A stretch of 64,000 nucleotides of DNA from Rhizobium sp. CFBP 8762 (GTDB lineage Bacteria > Pseudomonadota > Alphaproteobacteria > Rhizobiales > Rhizobiaceae). Position 1 is the stretch's first letter; each line of letters opens with the position of its first letter. Shown here piece by piece: positions 1 through 8,552 of the stretch. Both the position numbers and the translations under genes were made by a program. The DNA lies in contig NZ_JACYUD010000007.1 of the NCBI RefSeq assembly GCF_014841565.1, forward strand, positions 230,356-294,355, written 5' to 3'. The notes beneath the pieces are model-generated. The model was given only the letters and a program-made list of their open reading frames with translations. It was not told the DNA's origin and did not search any database.

Positions 1-1
1 C

Positions 2-658
2 GATTTCAAGATCCGCCTGGCCCAAAGCCTCGCATTTGGCACCCCGGCCACCCACTCGGTGCTGCTGGACACGGACAGCCCGGACATTGTGACTGAAAAG
101 ATCTTCGACTACACGATGACCAGCCTGGACTGGGCACGCACGCGGCTGGACAGGGAGTCTCTCAACAAGGCCATCGACATCCTGACCAACGCCAAGTCGA
201 TAGTCTTTTTCGGCTTCGGCGCGTCTGGTATTGTTGCCCGGGACGCGCAACAGAAGTTTCCCCTGTTTGGTGTTCCCTGCGCGGCGGAACTGGATTCGCA
301 CCAGCAGGTCATGGTGGCCTCTATGATGAAGCCGGGCGAAGTTGCCTTCGTCATATCCAACACCGGCACCACGCGCTCCATCATCGAGATTGCCCGGATC
401 GCCCGCGACAACGGAGCCACAATCATTTGCCTGACCGGCTCAGACTCGCCGCTGACCAGCTATTGCGATGTTTCACTGATTGTCGAAACACTTGAAAATA
501 CCAACATGTACACGCCGACCATCTCGCGCATCGCTGCGCTCGTCATCATCGATATCCTCTCCACCAGCGTCGCCATGCGCCGCCCCGCCGACTACCAGTC
601 GCGCATTCATCAAATGAAACGCCAGTTGACCGATATGCGGCGGATGCAGCCGCTGTGA
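2..658 (+). CDS. RpiR/MurR-family transcriptional regulator, C-terminal part (cut by window start)
   Basis: The frame is open from base 2, so the gene starts before the window and only about 218 C-terminal residues are visible. They form a SIS (sugar isomerase) domain: a VFFGFGASG phosphosugar loop, an EVAFVISNTGTTRSIIE strand-loop and an ICLTGSDSPL segment. RpiR proteins put an N-terminal HTH in front of such a domain and use SIS to sense a sugar phosphate or related ligand. The HTH would lie just outside the window. The next gene is convergent, with only 32 bp between them. Its target could be the MFS or ornithine genes, but nothing in the sequence proves that. Confidence 0.85.
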   Translation, partial: DFKIRLAQSLAFGTPATHSVLLDTDSPDIVTEKIFDYTMTSLDWARTRLDRESLNKAIDILTNAKSIVFFGFGASGIVARDAQQKFPLFGVPCAAELDSHQQVMVASMMKPGEVAFVISNTGTTRSIIEIARIARDNGATIICLTGSDSPLTSYCDVSLIVETLENTNMYTPTISRIAALVIIDILSTSVAMRRPADYQSRIHQMKRQLTDMRRMQPL

Positions 659-690
659 CACGAGGGCTGCCCCACTGTTCGCTCCGCTCG

Positions 691-1992
691 TTAGCGCAGA
701 GTCCGACCCTGTCGATCCTTCGCCTGCGCCTTTCCGACGAGCAGCACGGAAAGCAGCGTGATGAAGCTGAAGCCTGCGGTAATCAACGCAACCGGCCAGA
801 CGGAGCCCTGCCAGGCGATGAGCGCAGTCGCAACCAACGGCAGCGGTCCGACAAGCAGCGCCCCGGTCACTTCACGCGCGAATGCGATGGCGCTGTAGCG
901 CACATGCGCGGGAAAAATATCGCAGTAGAACGAGGGTTGCACACCGAAGGTTGACCGGGCGCCAATGGCATGGCCGATGATGATCAGCACCACCGCCGTC
1001 CACGGCGTACCCGCGCCCAACATCTGGAAGTAAACAAGCGAATACAGTGTGGCGAACGCTGCTCCGATGGCCATGACCGGTCGGCGGCCAAATCGATCCG
1101 AGAGCGCGCCAAACAGAATGCAGGTCACCGCACCAAAAACACTGGAAAGCATGACCCCCGTCAAAATAACGTCCCGGGGAAAACCGAGTTTGGCCGTTGC
1201 GTAAGACAGGGTGAATGTCTGGAAAACATAGGACAGATTCGGCGCAAGATTGGCACCCATGGCAGCCAGAACCGTGCGCGGGTGATCGCGCAGCAGTTCA
1301 ACAATCGGCATACGCGTTTCCTTACGCTCCGTTTTGATCTTCACGAACTCCGGCGATTCCGGCACGCGATTGCGGATGTAAACGCCCAAGGCCAGAACCC
1401 CACCGCTGAGCAGGAATGGAATTCTCCAACCCCAGGCCATAAATTGCTCGTTCGGCATAAGGGAAAACAGCGCAAAAACGCCCGCCGCCAGGATTGTCGC
1501 GACATCAACCGCTGCCGCCGGAATACTGGCATAGAACCCCCGACGGTTGGGAGCCGCCTCCGCAGCCATGACGATGGCGCCAGCATATTCTGCACCGGCA
1601 CCGAGACCCTGAATGAGACGCAGCACGACCAGCAGGATCGGTGCCCAGATACCCACCTGACTGTAGGTCGGAAGCAGGCCGATCAGCGTCGTCGTCACCC
1701 CCATCAGCATCAGCGTCAACAGAAGCACGGGTTTGCGGCCGACGCGATCTCCCATCCACCCAAAGAAGATACCCCCGACGGGGCGTGCGAGAAAGCCGAC
1801 CGAGTAAGTGGCGAAAGCCGCAATCGTCCCCGTCACCGGGTCGAACTGGGGAAAAAACAGCGTGTTGAAAATCAAGGCTGCAGCCGTTGCGTACAGGATA
1901 AAGTCATACCACTCCACAACCGTGCCCACGGTGCTTGCCAGAATGGTGCTGGTCAGTTGCCGGCTTTTTTCCGGCTCGCTTGCAAGTGTCAA
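691..1992 (-). CDS. MFS transporter, metabolite:H+ symporter (MHS) type
   Basis: This 433-residue protein has about 12 hydrophobic segments. It carries an N-terminal VEWYDF signature and the loop 2-3 motif GWMGDRVGRKP typical of the MHS branch (ShiA, ProP, KgtP relatives), which imports organic acids, shikimate or betaines with protons. The only plausible start is a TTG at 1990-1992, preceded by GAGGAG about eight bases upstream; no in-frame ATG precedes the first membrane segment. It is divergent from the ornithine cyclodeaminase gene across a 326-bp spacer and convergent with the rpiR-like gene. The substrate cannot be read from sequence. Its position suggests an amino acid or related organic acid. 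Confidence 0.88.
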   Translation of the reverse strand: MTLASEPEKSRQLTSTILASTVGTVVEWYDFILYATAAALIFNTLFFPQFDPVTGTIAAFATYSVGFLARPVGGIFFGWMGDRVGRKPVLLLTLMLMGVTTTLIGLLPTYSQVGIWAPILLVVLRLIQGLGAGAEYAGAIVMAAEAAPNRRGFYASIPAAAVDVATILAAGVFALFSLMPNEQFMAWGWRIPFLLSGGVLALGVYIRNRVPESPEFVKIKTERKETRMPIVELLRDHPRTVLAAMGANLAPNLSYVFQTFTLSYATAKLGFPRDVILTGVMLSSVFGAVTCILFGALSDRFGRRPVMAIGAAFATLYSLVYFQMLGAGTPWTAVVLIIIGHAIGARSTFGVQPSFYCDIFPAHVRYSAIAFAREVTGALLVGPLPLVATALIAWQGSVWPVALITAGFSFITLLSVLLVGKAQAKDRQGRTLR

Positions 1993-2318
1993 CGTCCCTA
2001 CTCCTCAAGAAATATTGCTGCCGTGACCCATCACGACACGCCCCCCACAAACCGCCCGGTGCAATCACTGCTGTTGGCAGCGATCTCAAGACCGACTGCA
2101 AACTACCCGTTGTTTCGGCAATGTCCATAGTGAGCGCTAACATTTTTGAGCGATTTCGGTAGACGCTACTTCAAGAGCGATAGTTTAGCGACTTGTCTGA
2201 ATTGCACAAATAATTTACGCAAATTGCTTTGATAACCGAATGAATTTGAAAAACTTGCAAGTATCAACGAACAATTGGGAAGGTACGATAGGTTTATTCA
2301 AACCTGGAGAATACGCCC
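1993..2318. promoter_or_regulatory. Divergent intergenic region between MFS and ornithine cyclodeaminase genes
   Basis: This 326-bp spacer holds no convincing gene. The half next to ornithine cyclodeaminase (about 2150-2300) is clearly AT-richer than the flanking coding DNA and should contain that operon's promoter and regulator sites. I could not define a specific operator with confidence. Confidence 0.4.
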
Positions 2319-3368
2319 GTGCTTGCACCAAAACCGTCCAGCAAAGCTTTTGTACCCTTCGTCAGCGTTGGAAACATGATGCGGCTCGTCCATCGGATCG
2401 GTATCGAGACCATGCTGGTTGAGCTGACCGATTCTATCGAGGCAGATTTCCGCCGTTGGGAGTTGTTCGACAAGACGGCCCGCGTGGCGTCGCACTCCAC
2501 CGATGGCGTCATTGAACTGATGCCCACCTCCGATGGTCAAACCTACGGGTTCAAATACGTCAACGGCCACCCAAAAAACATGGGTCAGGGCCTGCAGACC
2601 GTTACGGCCTTCGGCCTTCTGGCGGATGTGGCCACCGGCTACCCCATCCTGTTGACCGAAATGACCATGCTGACGGCGCTCAGAACGGCGGCCACCTCCG
2701 CCATGGCTGCCCGCTATCTGGCACCGGCTGGCGCAACGACCATGGCGATGATTGGGAACGGCGCACAGGCAGAATTTCAGGCGCTGGCCATGAAAGCCGT
2801 TGTCGGCATCACCACGGTTCGCCTGTATGATATCGATCCTGTGGCCACGGAGAAGACACGGGTCAACCTTGCCGATACCGACTTGAACGTCATCGTTTGC
2901 TCCACGGCGCAGTCGGCAATTGAAGGGGCAGACATCATCACCACCTGCACCGCCGACAAACAGTATGCCACGATCCTGACTGACAATATGATTGGCGCGG
3001 GCGTGCATATCAACGCCATCGGCGGCGACTGCCCCGGCAAGACTGAACTTCATCCCGATATTCTGCTGCGCTCGGATACCTTTGTTGAATATCCGCCGCA
3101 GACATGGATCGAAGGTGAAATTCAGCAGATGCCGAAAGACTATCCGGTAACGGAACTCTGGACCGTCATCACCGGTCAGGCCGAAGGTCGGCGGTCGCAG
3201 GACCAGATCACGCTGTTTGACAGTGTCGGTTTCGCAGTCGAGGATTTTTCGGCGCTTCGCTATGTGCACGAGAAGCTGGCGGGCACGGGCCTCTATGAGG
3301 ATCTGGATATCATCGCCGATCCGGATGAGCCCCGCGACCTGTTCGGCATGTTGCAGCGCGCCAAGTGA
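2319..3368 (+). CDS. ocd: Ornithine cyclodeaminase
   Basis: The product should convert L-ornithine directly to L-proline and ammonia with a tightly bound NAD+. It is 349 residues long, close to the roughly 350 usual for bacterial Ocd. The Rossmann nucleotide loop is MIGNGAQAEFQA (GNGAQ at 146-150). The catalytic aspartate motif GGDCPGKTEL is present with Asp near 237. The start is a GTG at 2319 with GGAGA about nine bases upstream. It is followed after seven bases by the citrulline hydrolase gene, so the two are probably cotranscribed. Together with the arginase and basic amino acid importer on the other strand it completes an arginine/citrulline to proline route. Alanine dehydrogenase-like members of the same fold are an alternative, but the neighbours favour ornithine. 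Confidence 0.92.
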   Translation: MLAPKPSSKAFVPFVSVGNMMRLVHRIGIETMLVELTDSIEADFRRWELFDKTARVASHSTDGVIELMPTSDGQTYGFKYVNGHPKNMGQGLQTVTAFGLLADVATGYPILLTEMTMLTALRTAATSAMAARYLAPAGATTMAMIGNGAQAEFQALAMKAVVGITTVRLYDIDPVATEKTRVNLADTDLNVIVCSTAQSAIEGADIITTCTADKQYATILTDNMIGAGVHINAIGGDCPGKTELHPDILLRSDTFVEYPPQTWIEGEIQQMPKDYPVTELWTVITGQAEGRRSQDQITLFDSVGFAVEDFSALRYVHEKLAGTGLYEDLDIIADPDEPRDLFGMLQRAK

Positions 3369-3384
3369 TTGATGGTTGAGTGAA

Positions 3385-4314
3385 ATGAAAATGCGTTATT
3401 CCATCCAGTCCCCGTCTGCGGTCGTCATGGTCCGTCCGCACCACTTTACCGTCAACACCGAAACCGCTATCGACAACAGTTTTCAGGTTGCGACCGATCA
3501 CGGTGAAGATTTATCCGCCAAGGCCTTTGACGAAATCACGCTGGCGGCAGAGACGCTGCGCAGCCATGGGGTCACCGTCCATCTTTTCGACGACGAAACG
3601 ACCAGCACGCCGGACTCGGTGTTTCCCAACAACTGGTTTTCCACCCATGCCGGTGGCCATCTGGCGATCTACCCGATGAAGGCGGAAAGCCGCCGCCGGG
3701 AACGCCGCAGCGATGTTATCGAGATGCTGAAGGCGCGCTACCGTGTGCAGGATGTCATTGATTATTCCGGGCTGGAGCCTGACGGGCTATTTCTGGAGGG
3801 AACGGGCGCCATGGTGCTCGATCATATCGACCGGGTGGCCTATGCTGTCCGTTCTGATCGCACCGACCCCATCGCTCTGGAACGGTTTTGCACCCATTTC
3901 AATTTTGAGCCTATGGTGTTTGAAGCCCGCGATGCCAGCGGTTTGCCAATTTACCATACGAACGTATTGATGTGCATCGGCACCAATTTCGCCATGGTCG
4001 GCACGGGAATGATCACAGATTCGAAGCGCCGGGCCGAAGTCGTTGGGCGACTGGCGCGCGTTGGCCGTTCCATCGTCGAACTCAGCAACGATCAGATCGC
4101 ACAATTTGCAGGCAATGCCTTGGAGCTCCAGGGTCGTGATGGCCGCATTCTGGCCCTGTCCACCACCGCGCTCGCCTCGCTGAGCGCAGAACAACGCTCC
4201 GTGATCGAAGACAGCGCCAAACTCGTGCCGCTTGACATCACAACCATCGAGCGGGCTGGCGGTTCGGTGCGCTGCACGCTGGCCGGTATTCACCTGACGC
4301 CACGGTCAGAATGA
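3385..4314 (+). CDS. ctlX: Citrulline hydrolase of the CtlX family (amidinotransferase/DDAH fold)
   Basis: This protein of about 309 residues has the pentein (guanidine-modifying) fold of arginine deiminase and dimethylargininase. Recognisable pieces are MVRPHHF near the N terminus, SVFPNNWFSTH, LEGTGAMVLD, the catalytic-His strand IYHTNVLMCIG (His 191) and the C-terminal nucleophile in SVRCTLAG (Cys 297). The NNWFSTH and IYHTNV wording is that of CtlX proteins, which hydrolyse citrulline to ornithine, CO2 and ammonia. The start is uncertain among TTG 3376, ATG 3385 and ATG 3391; a weak GAG lies at 3378-3380. It directly follows ocd, which would consume its product. A plain dimethylarginine hydrolase role is possible but less likely. 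Confidence 0.85.
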   Translation: MKMRYSIQSPSAVVMVRPHHFTVNTETAIDNSFQVATDHGEDLSAKAFDEITLAAETLRSHGVTVHLFDDETTSTPDSVFPNNWFSTHAGGHLAIYPMKAESRRRERRSDVIEMLKARYRVQDVIDYSGLEPDGLFLEGTGAMVLDHIDRVAYAVRSDRTDPIALERFCTHFNFEPMVFEARDASGLPIYHTNVLMCIGTNFAMVGTGMITDSKRRAEVVGRLARVGRSIVELSNDQIAQFAGNALELQGRDGRILALSTTALASLSAEQRSVIEDSAKLVPLDITTIERAGGSVRCTLAGIHLTPRSE

Positions 4315-4327
4315 TCCATCAATCAAA

Positions 4328-4349
4328 AGGCCCGCCTCGCGGCGGGCCT
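4328..4349 (-). terminator. Intrinsic terminator between ctlX and the arginase gene
   Basis: A perfect 9-bp GC-rich stem (AGGCCCGCC/GGCGGGCCT) with a four-base loop lies between the convergent stop codons. On the minus strand the stem runs into TTTTGATT, so it best serves the arginase transcript. It may also act on the + strand operon. Confidence 0.75.
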
Positions 4350-4357
4350 CTCCATCC

Positions 4358-5332
4358 TCAGCCTTGCGGCACCGCTGCCTGCCGCACCAGCACGCCGAGC
4401 GCCGTGGTGATCAGTCGGGCGAAGGTCAGTGCGCCGATCTCGCTGACATCACGCTCCGGCATGAACTCCACAAAATCCATCGCCGCGATGCGCCCCTTCG
4501 ATGCGGCGCCTTTGATCAGGTCTACTGCCTGATAATAGCTGAGGCCGCCCGGGGCACGACCAATGACGCCCGGTATCAACGCAGGGTCGAGCGCGTCCGC
4601 GTCAATGCAGATAATGACATTGCTGCCGTCAGGGATCAGATCGATGACGGACTGCACGCCTTGTTTGTGCAACTCATAGGCGGTGACAAAGGTTACGCCC
4701 CACGCAACGGCGTCTTCGTAATCGGTCGTAGCAGCCGAGCCGATGCCTCTGGCACCAACCTGAATGATGCGTTCCACGTGCTCCATTTCGGAAGCGCGGC
4801 GCATGGTGGACGACAAGCCTTGCCGTTCGCCCATATGCACTTCCCGCCAGTCGATATGCGCGTCAATTTGCAGAATGGTGAACTTTTTACCGCCCGATGC
4901 CGCGCCAAGCGCCTCGATCATGGGAATGGGAATGGAATCATCGCCACCCAGAAGCACCGGCACCGCGCCACGGCGAACCATGGTGGACACCGCATCGGCA
5001 ATTTTCTGGCGGTTGGCCGCGCCATCTGTTTCGTCGAAAGACAAGTCGCCGCAGTCGACGGGGCGCAGGTCCGGGTCTGGAAAGACTGGCCCGCCGTGGT
5101 CGAAATCATGCCGATCCACATTCGCAGTGAGCGAACCGGTTGCCCGCCGCAGCGCGTCGGGCGCATTCCGGCAATAGGCTCCAACGGATGCGTAGGGCGT
5201 GGCACAGGGTGCGCCGAGCAGCGCCACGGGTGCGGTCAGTGTTTCCAGATCGGAGCAGCTTTTCAGACCCAGAAAAGTGGTGGTATCGGCGGCGGCTCCA
5301 AACAGCGCACCGAGATCAGCGTTCGTACCCAT
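4358..5332 (-). CDS. Arginase/agmatinase-family ureohydrolase
   Basis: This 324-residue enzyme is of the Mn2+ ureohydrolase fold. Metal-site motifs are visible: GGDDS (129-133), DAHID (157-161) and IDADALDP (about 243-250). These enzymes cleave a guanidino group to urea. The operon with a basic amino acid importer, and the convergent ornithine cyclodeaminase, make L-arginine the most likely substrate, with agmatine or another guanidino acid as alternatives. The first motif carries Asp where the family usually has the Mn-ligand His (GGDHS). A strong AAGGAAGGAG precedes the ATG at 5332. It lies 57 bp after the last permease gene and is the last gene of the importer operon. Confidence 0.85.
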   Translation of the reverse strand: MGTNADLGALFGAAADTTTFLGLKSCSDLETLTAPVALLGAPCATPYASVGAYCRNAPDALRRATGSLTANVDRHDFDHGGPVFPDPDLRPVDCGDLSFDETDGAANRQKIADAVSTMVRRGAVPVLLGGDDSIPIPMIEALGAASGGKKFTILQIDAHIDWREVHMGERQGLSSTMRRASEMEHVERIIQVGARGIGSAATTDYEDAVAWGVTFVTAYELHKQGVQSVIDLIPDGSNVIICIDADALDPALIPGVIGRAPGGLSYYQAVDLIKGAASKGRIAAMDFVEFMPERDVSEIGALTFARLITTALGVLVRQAAVPQG

Positions 5333-5389
5333 AGTGGTCTCCTTCCTTTCGCTTGGGCGTCCAAGCGACTTGACGATGTTGCGAAAAAC

Positions 5390-6082
5390 TCAGCCGATGC
5401 GGCTTTGAAGATAGCCGGCCCATCGCTTTTGAACGAGCTGAAACCCTGACACGAGAACAAAGGTCAAGGTCAGGTAGATGGCAGCGGCGGTCATGTACGG
5501 CTCAAACTGGATGTAGTCGTTCAACGAAATCTGGCGGGCAACGCCTGTGACTTCCAGCAGCGTCACCGTGCTTGCCAGCGACGTGGCATGCAGCATCATG
5601 ATCATCTCATTGCCGTACAACGGCAGAGAGCGGGTGAGCATAGCGGGGATGAGAATGCGTCTGGCCTGCGTCCAGCCAGACATGCCGTAGGCACGGGCCG
5701 CCTCGATTTCGCCCACGGGAATGGTGCGAAGTCCACCGGCGAAAATCTCGGTCGTGTAGGCCGCCGTATTCAGCACGAACGCCGCCAGCACACAGACCAT
5801 GGGGCTGGACAACCAGGGCCAGATAACACTGTCGCGGATCAGGCTGAATTGGGCCAGCCCGAAGTAAATGAGAAACAACTGAATGAGCAGGGGTGTACCG
5901 CGAAACACAAGCGTATAGGCCAAAACCGTATACTGAACGACACGGTTGTTGCTGTTGCGCAGAAACGCCAGCGGCAGTGCAAGGAAAAACGAGATACCAA
6001 GCGACGCGAATGTCAGGAGCAGCGTAAGTTTGGTGCCCTCCAGATAGCGTGGCAGATTGTCTGCAATGATATCCCAGTTCAT
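5390..6082 (-). CDS. Polar amino acid ABC transporter permease (HisM/ArtM type)
   Basis: This 230-residue inner-membrane permease has about five transmembrane helices. A cytoplasmic EAA loop (EIEAARAYGMSGWTQARRI) contacts the ATPase. It belongs to the basic/polar amino acid uptake family (PAAT). Its ATG overlaps the end of the preceding permease gene by four bases, so the two are translationally coupled and form the heterodimeric channel. The operon order in transcription is ATPase, binding protein, HisQ-like, HisM-like, arginase. Confidence 0.9.
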   Translation of the reverse strand: MNWDIIADNLPRYLEGTKLTLLLTFASLGISFFLALPLAFLRNSNNRVVQYTVLAYTLVFRGTPLLIQLFLIYFGLAQFSLIRDSVIWPWLSSPMVCVLAAFVLNTAAYTTEIFAGGLRTIPVGEIEAARAYGMSGWTQARRILIPAMLTRSLPLYGNEMIMMLHATSLASTVTLLEVTGVARQISLNDYIQFEPYMTAAAIYLTLTFVLVSGFQLVQKRWAGYLQSRIG

Positions 6083-6780
6083 GGCGACAGCTTTCGATCA
6101 CCGGCGGTGGAGCGACGGCCCGCGAAGGACAATGCCGCCAGCGACAGGAGCGTGATCATCAGGTAAAAACCTGCTGCAATAAGATAGAATGTGAATGGCT
6201 TTCCGGTTGCCTCGGCCGCGCCCTTGGCGCGAAACATGACATCCTGCAAGCCGATCAACGAGACAAGCGCGGTGGCTTTGGCCAGAACCAGCCAGTTATT
6301 GGTAAAACCGGGCAGCGCCAGTCGGAACATTTGTGGCAACATGATGCGAAAGAACAGGCGCCGCCGCGTGAGCCCATAGGCTATGGCCGCCTCGATCTGC
6401 CCTTTCGGAATGTTTTGCAAAGCTGTTCTAAATGTTTCCGTCATATAGGCCCCGAAAATGAGGCCAAGCGTCGCGATGCCAGCACCAATGGGTGAAAATG
6501 CGACGTGCATGTCCCAACCCATGGTTTCCATGATCTGGTTAAGAAACGCGGGCAGGCTGTAAAACACCAGCAGCATCATCACGAGGTCCGGAATACCACG
6601 GACGATGAAAGTATAGAGCCCGGCAAGGATGCGCAACGCACGGCTGTCCGACAGCTTGGCAAAGGCTGCTGCCAGCCCCAGTATCGTCGCCAGCACCAGC
6701 GACGACGCGGCAACCAGCAGGGTGATCCACCCTGCTGCGAAGATTGCCGTGGCAAACTCCAGAACCATTCCGTTATTCAC
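6079..6780 (-). CDS. Polar amino acid ABC transporter permease (HisQ/ArtQ type)
   Basis: This 233-residue permease partners the downstream HisM-like subunit. It has the PAAT layout of an N-terminal membrane anchor followed by an EAA loop (QIEAAIAYGLTRRRLFFRI) and further helices. The start overlaps the 3' end of the binding-protein gene by eight bases and its stop overlaps the next gene by four. Such tight packing shows one operon. Context (arginase, citrulline hydrolase, ornithine cyclodeaminase) points to arginine, ornithine, lysine or citrulline as cargo. Confidence 0.9.
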   Translation of the reverse strand: MNNGMVLEFATAIFAAGWITLLVAASSLVLATILGLAAAFAKLSDSRALRILAGLYTFIVRGIPDLVMMLLVFYSLPAFLNQIMETMGWDMHVAFSPIGAGIATLGLIFGAYMTETFRTALQNIPKGQIEAAIAYGLTRRRLFFRIMLPQMFRLALPGFTNNWLVLAKATALVSLIGLQDVMFRAKGAAEATGKPFTFYLIAAGFYLMITLLSLAALSFAGRRSTAGDRKLSP

Positions 6781-7540
6781 CGAAATACTTGTCGTTCAGC
6801 GCCTTCAGCGTGCCGTTGTCACGAATGGTCGCGAGACCCTGATTGATCTGCTCAACCAGCTTGGTGTTGCGCTTGTTGATGGCAATCGCCACGCCCTCAC
6901 CAAATTCAGGGGCATCCTTGCCGGTGAGGGCCGGGCCGACCAACTCGTAATCCTTGCCGGAATCGCCCTTCAGAAAGCTGTGGGTGATCTGCGCCTGATA
7001 GCTCAAATGCAGGTCCGCGCGACCGGCAGCCAGTTCAAGGTACGGCGCACTGCCGCTATCGTATCGCTTGATGGTGGCCTGCGGATAATGTGCGGTAACG
7101 TAAGCGTCCATCGGCGTGCCGGTCTGCACGGCAATGGTCTTGCCCTTCAACCCCTCATCCGTGAACGTGTAATCTGTGCCTTTCTTGCCCACGAAGCGGA
7201 AGATCGGATGATCATAGATATCGCTGAACGCAATTACCTTGCGGCGCTTTTCGGTTACGGTCAGCTGCGAAATCAACGCATCGTATTTGCCATCGATCAG
7301 GCCGGGGATCATGCCATCCCACGCCGCGTTGGCAATATCGCAATCCAGCTTGGCGGCATCGCAGACGGCCTGCATCAGCTCGACATCGTAACCGACGAGC
7401 TTGCCGGACGAGTCGACTGATTCAAACGGGGGAAACGTTGCATCCGTTGCAATCTTCAACGGCTCGGCGGCGGCCATGGAGGTGATGAGTGCGCCCGAGA
7501 CGGCAAGCGCGGCAAACAGGGATGTCATTGGTAATCTCAT
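6773..7540 (-). CDS. Periplasmic basic amino acid-binding protein (ArgT/HisJ type)
   Basis: This 255-residue protein begins with a cleavable Sec signal peptide ending near Ala-24/25 (SMAAAEPLKI). The mature part starts with the family pattern IATDATFPPFESVD, GKLVGYDVEL and GMIPGLIDGKYDALISQLTVTEKR, seen in lysine/arginine/ornithine- and octopine-type binding proteins. It delivers ligand to the HisQM-like permease. It is encoded between the ATPase and permease genes. Confidence 0.9.
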   Translation of the reverse strand: MRLPMTSLFAALAVSGALITSMAAAEPLKIATDATFPPFESVDSSGKLVGYDVELMQAVCDAAKLDCDIANAAWDGMIPGLIDGKYDALISQLTVTEKRRKVIAFSDIYDHPIFRFVGKKGTDYTFTDEGLKGKTIAVQTGTPMDAYVTAHYPQATIKRYDSGSAPYLELAAGRADLHLSYQAQITHSFLKGDSGKDYELVGPALTGKDAPEFGEGVAIAINKRNTKLVEQINQGLATIRDNGTLKALNDKYFGE

Positions 7541-7605
7541 GGGTATGTTCCTCTGGGAGTTGGCTCTTGTTTTTATGGGGGTATTGTCTGGCTTGCCGAT
7601 TGCCG

Positions 7606-8376
7606 CTAATGCGCCAGCCGGCCTGCCAGAAATTGTTGCAGGCGCGGACTTTGCGCCTGTGTAAAGATCGCGTCCGGTGTGCCTTGTTCTTCCACGCGCC
7701 CTTCGTGCAGGTACATGACGCGCGATGAGGCGTGCCGGGCAAAGCCCATTTCGTGGGTCACGACAATCATGGTGCGGCCTTCCTCGGCCAGCGTTTGCAT
7801 GACTTTCAGCACTTCGCTCACCAGTTCAGGGTCAAGCGCGGACGTCGGCTCGTCAAACAGCATCACATCCGGGTTCATGCTCAAGGCACGGGCAATGGCA
7901 ACGCGCTGCTGTTGCCCGCCGGACAAATGTGCGGGGTATTTGTGCAGCACCTTCTGATCGAGGCCGACCTTGGCAAGATTGGCTTTCGCGCGCTCTGTCG
8001 CTTCCTGCCGGGACAGGCCCAGCACGCTCATGGGCGCTTCCATCACATTTGCCAGCACACTCATGTGCGACCAGAGACAAAAATTCTGAAACACCATGGC
8101 CAGCTTGCTGCGTACCCGTTGAAGCTGACGGCGGTCGGTCGGTCGCAAGGCGCCGTCACGGTCCCTGGCGGTGGTCAAAAGCTCGCCATCAATGGAGACC
8201 GAACCGGACGTTGGCCGCTCCAGAAAATTGATGCAGCGCAGAAACGTGCTTTTACCCGAGCCGCTGGCACCGATAATGCTGATCACATCACCCGCATGCG
8301 CTTCCAGAGAAATCCCTTTCAGAACCTCCAGATCGCCATAGGATTTATGGATATCGACGGCAGCCAGTTTTTGCAT
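7606..8376 (-). CDS. Amino acid ABC transporter ATP-binding protein (HisP type)
   Basis: This 256-residue cytoplasmic ATPase has Walker [10 protein letters not shown], the Q-loop FQNFCLWSH, signature [15 protein letters not shown], Walker [13 protein letters not shown] and the switch His in VTHEMGF. These are the standard features of HisP/GlnQ-type subunits. It is the first gene of the importer operon, and a 65-bp gap separates it from the binding-protein gene. The LysR gene upstream is on the same strand, with a 176-bp gap that can hold the operon promoter. Confidence 0.92.
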   Translation of the reverse strand: MQKLAAVDIHKSYGDLEVLKGISLEAHAGDVISIIGASGSGKSTFLRCINFLERPTSGSVSIDGELLTTARDRDGALRPTDRRQLQRVRSKLAMVFQNFCLWSHMSVLANVMEAPMSVLGLSRQEATERAKANLAKVGLDQKVLHKYPAHLSGGQQQRVAIARALSMNPDVMLFDEPTSALDPELVSEVLKVMQTLAEEGRTMIVVTHEMGFARHASSRVMYLHEGRVEEQGTPDAIFTQAQSPRLQQFLAGRLAH

Positions 8377-8552
8377 GTGTTCGCCTCAGACAGGTTTAAT
8401 CCCGTTCGTGATGTGTGCCCCCATGGTGACGCAGGATTGATAAACGGGCAAATGACAAATCCTCAGCTCATTCATGACGCCAGATCATGTATCGCGTGGA
8501 TAAGGTGCCGTCGCGGTGATTTCGCTACGGTCAAGGTTGAACGCACATCAAT

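Noticed and set aside
970..2130. Long + strand frame (386 aa) opposite the MFS gene
   Set aside because: It is the antisense of the transporter, with a composition rich in Arg, His and Gln and no family motifs; the minus-strand frame has clear MFS signatures.
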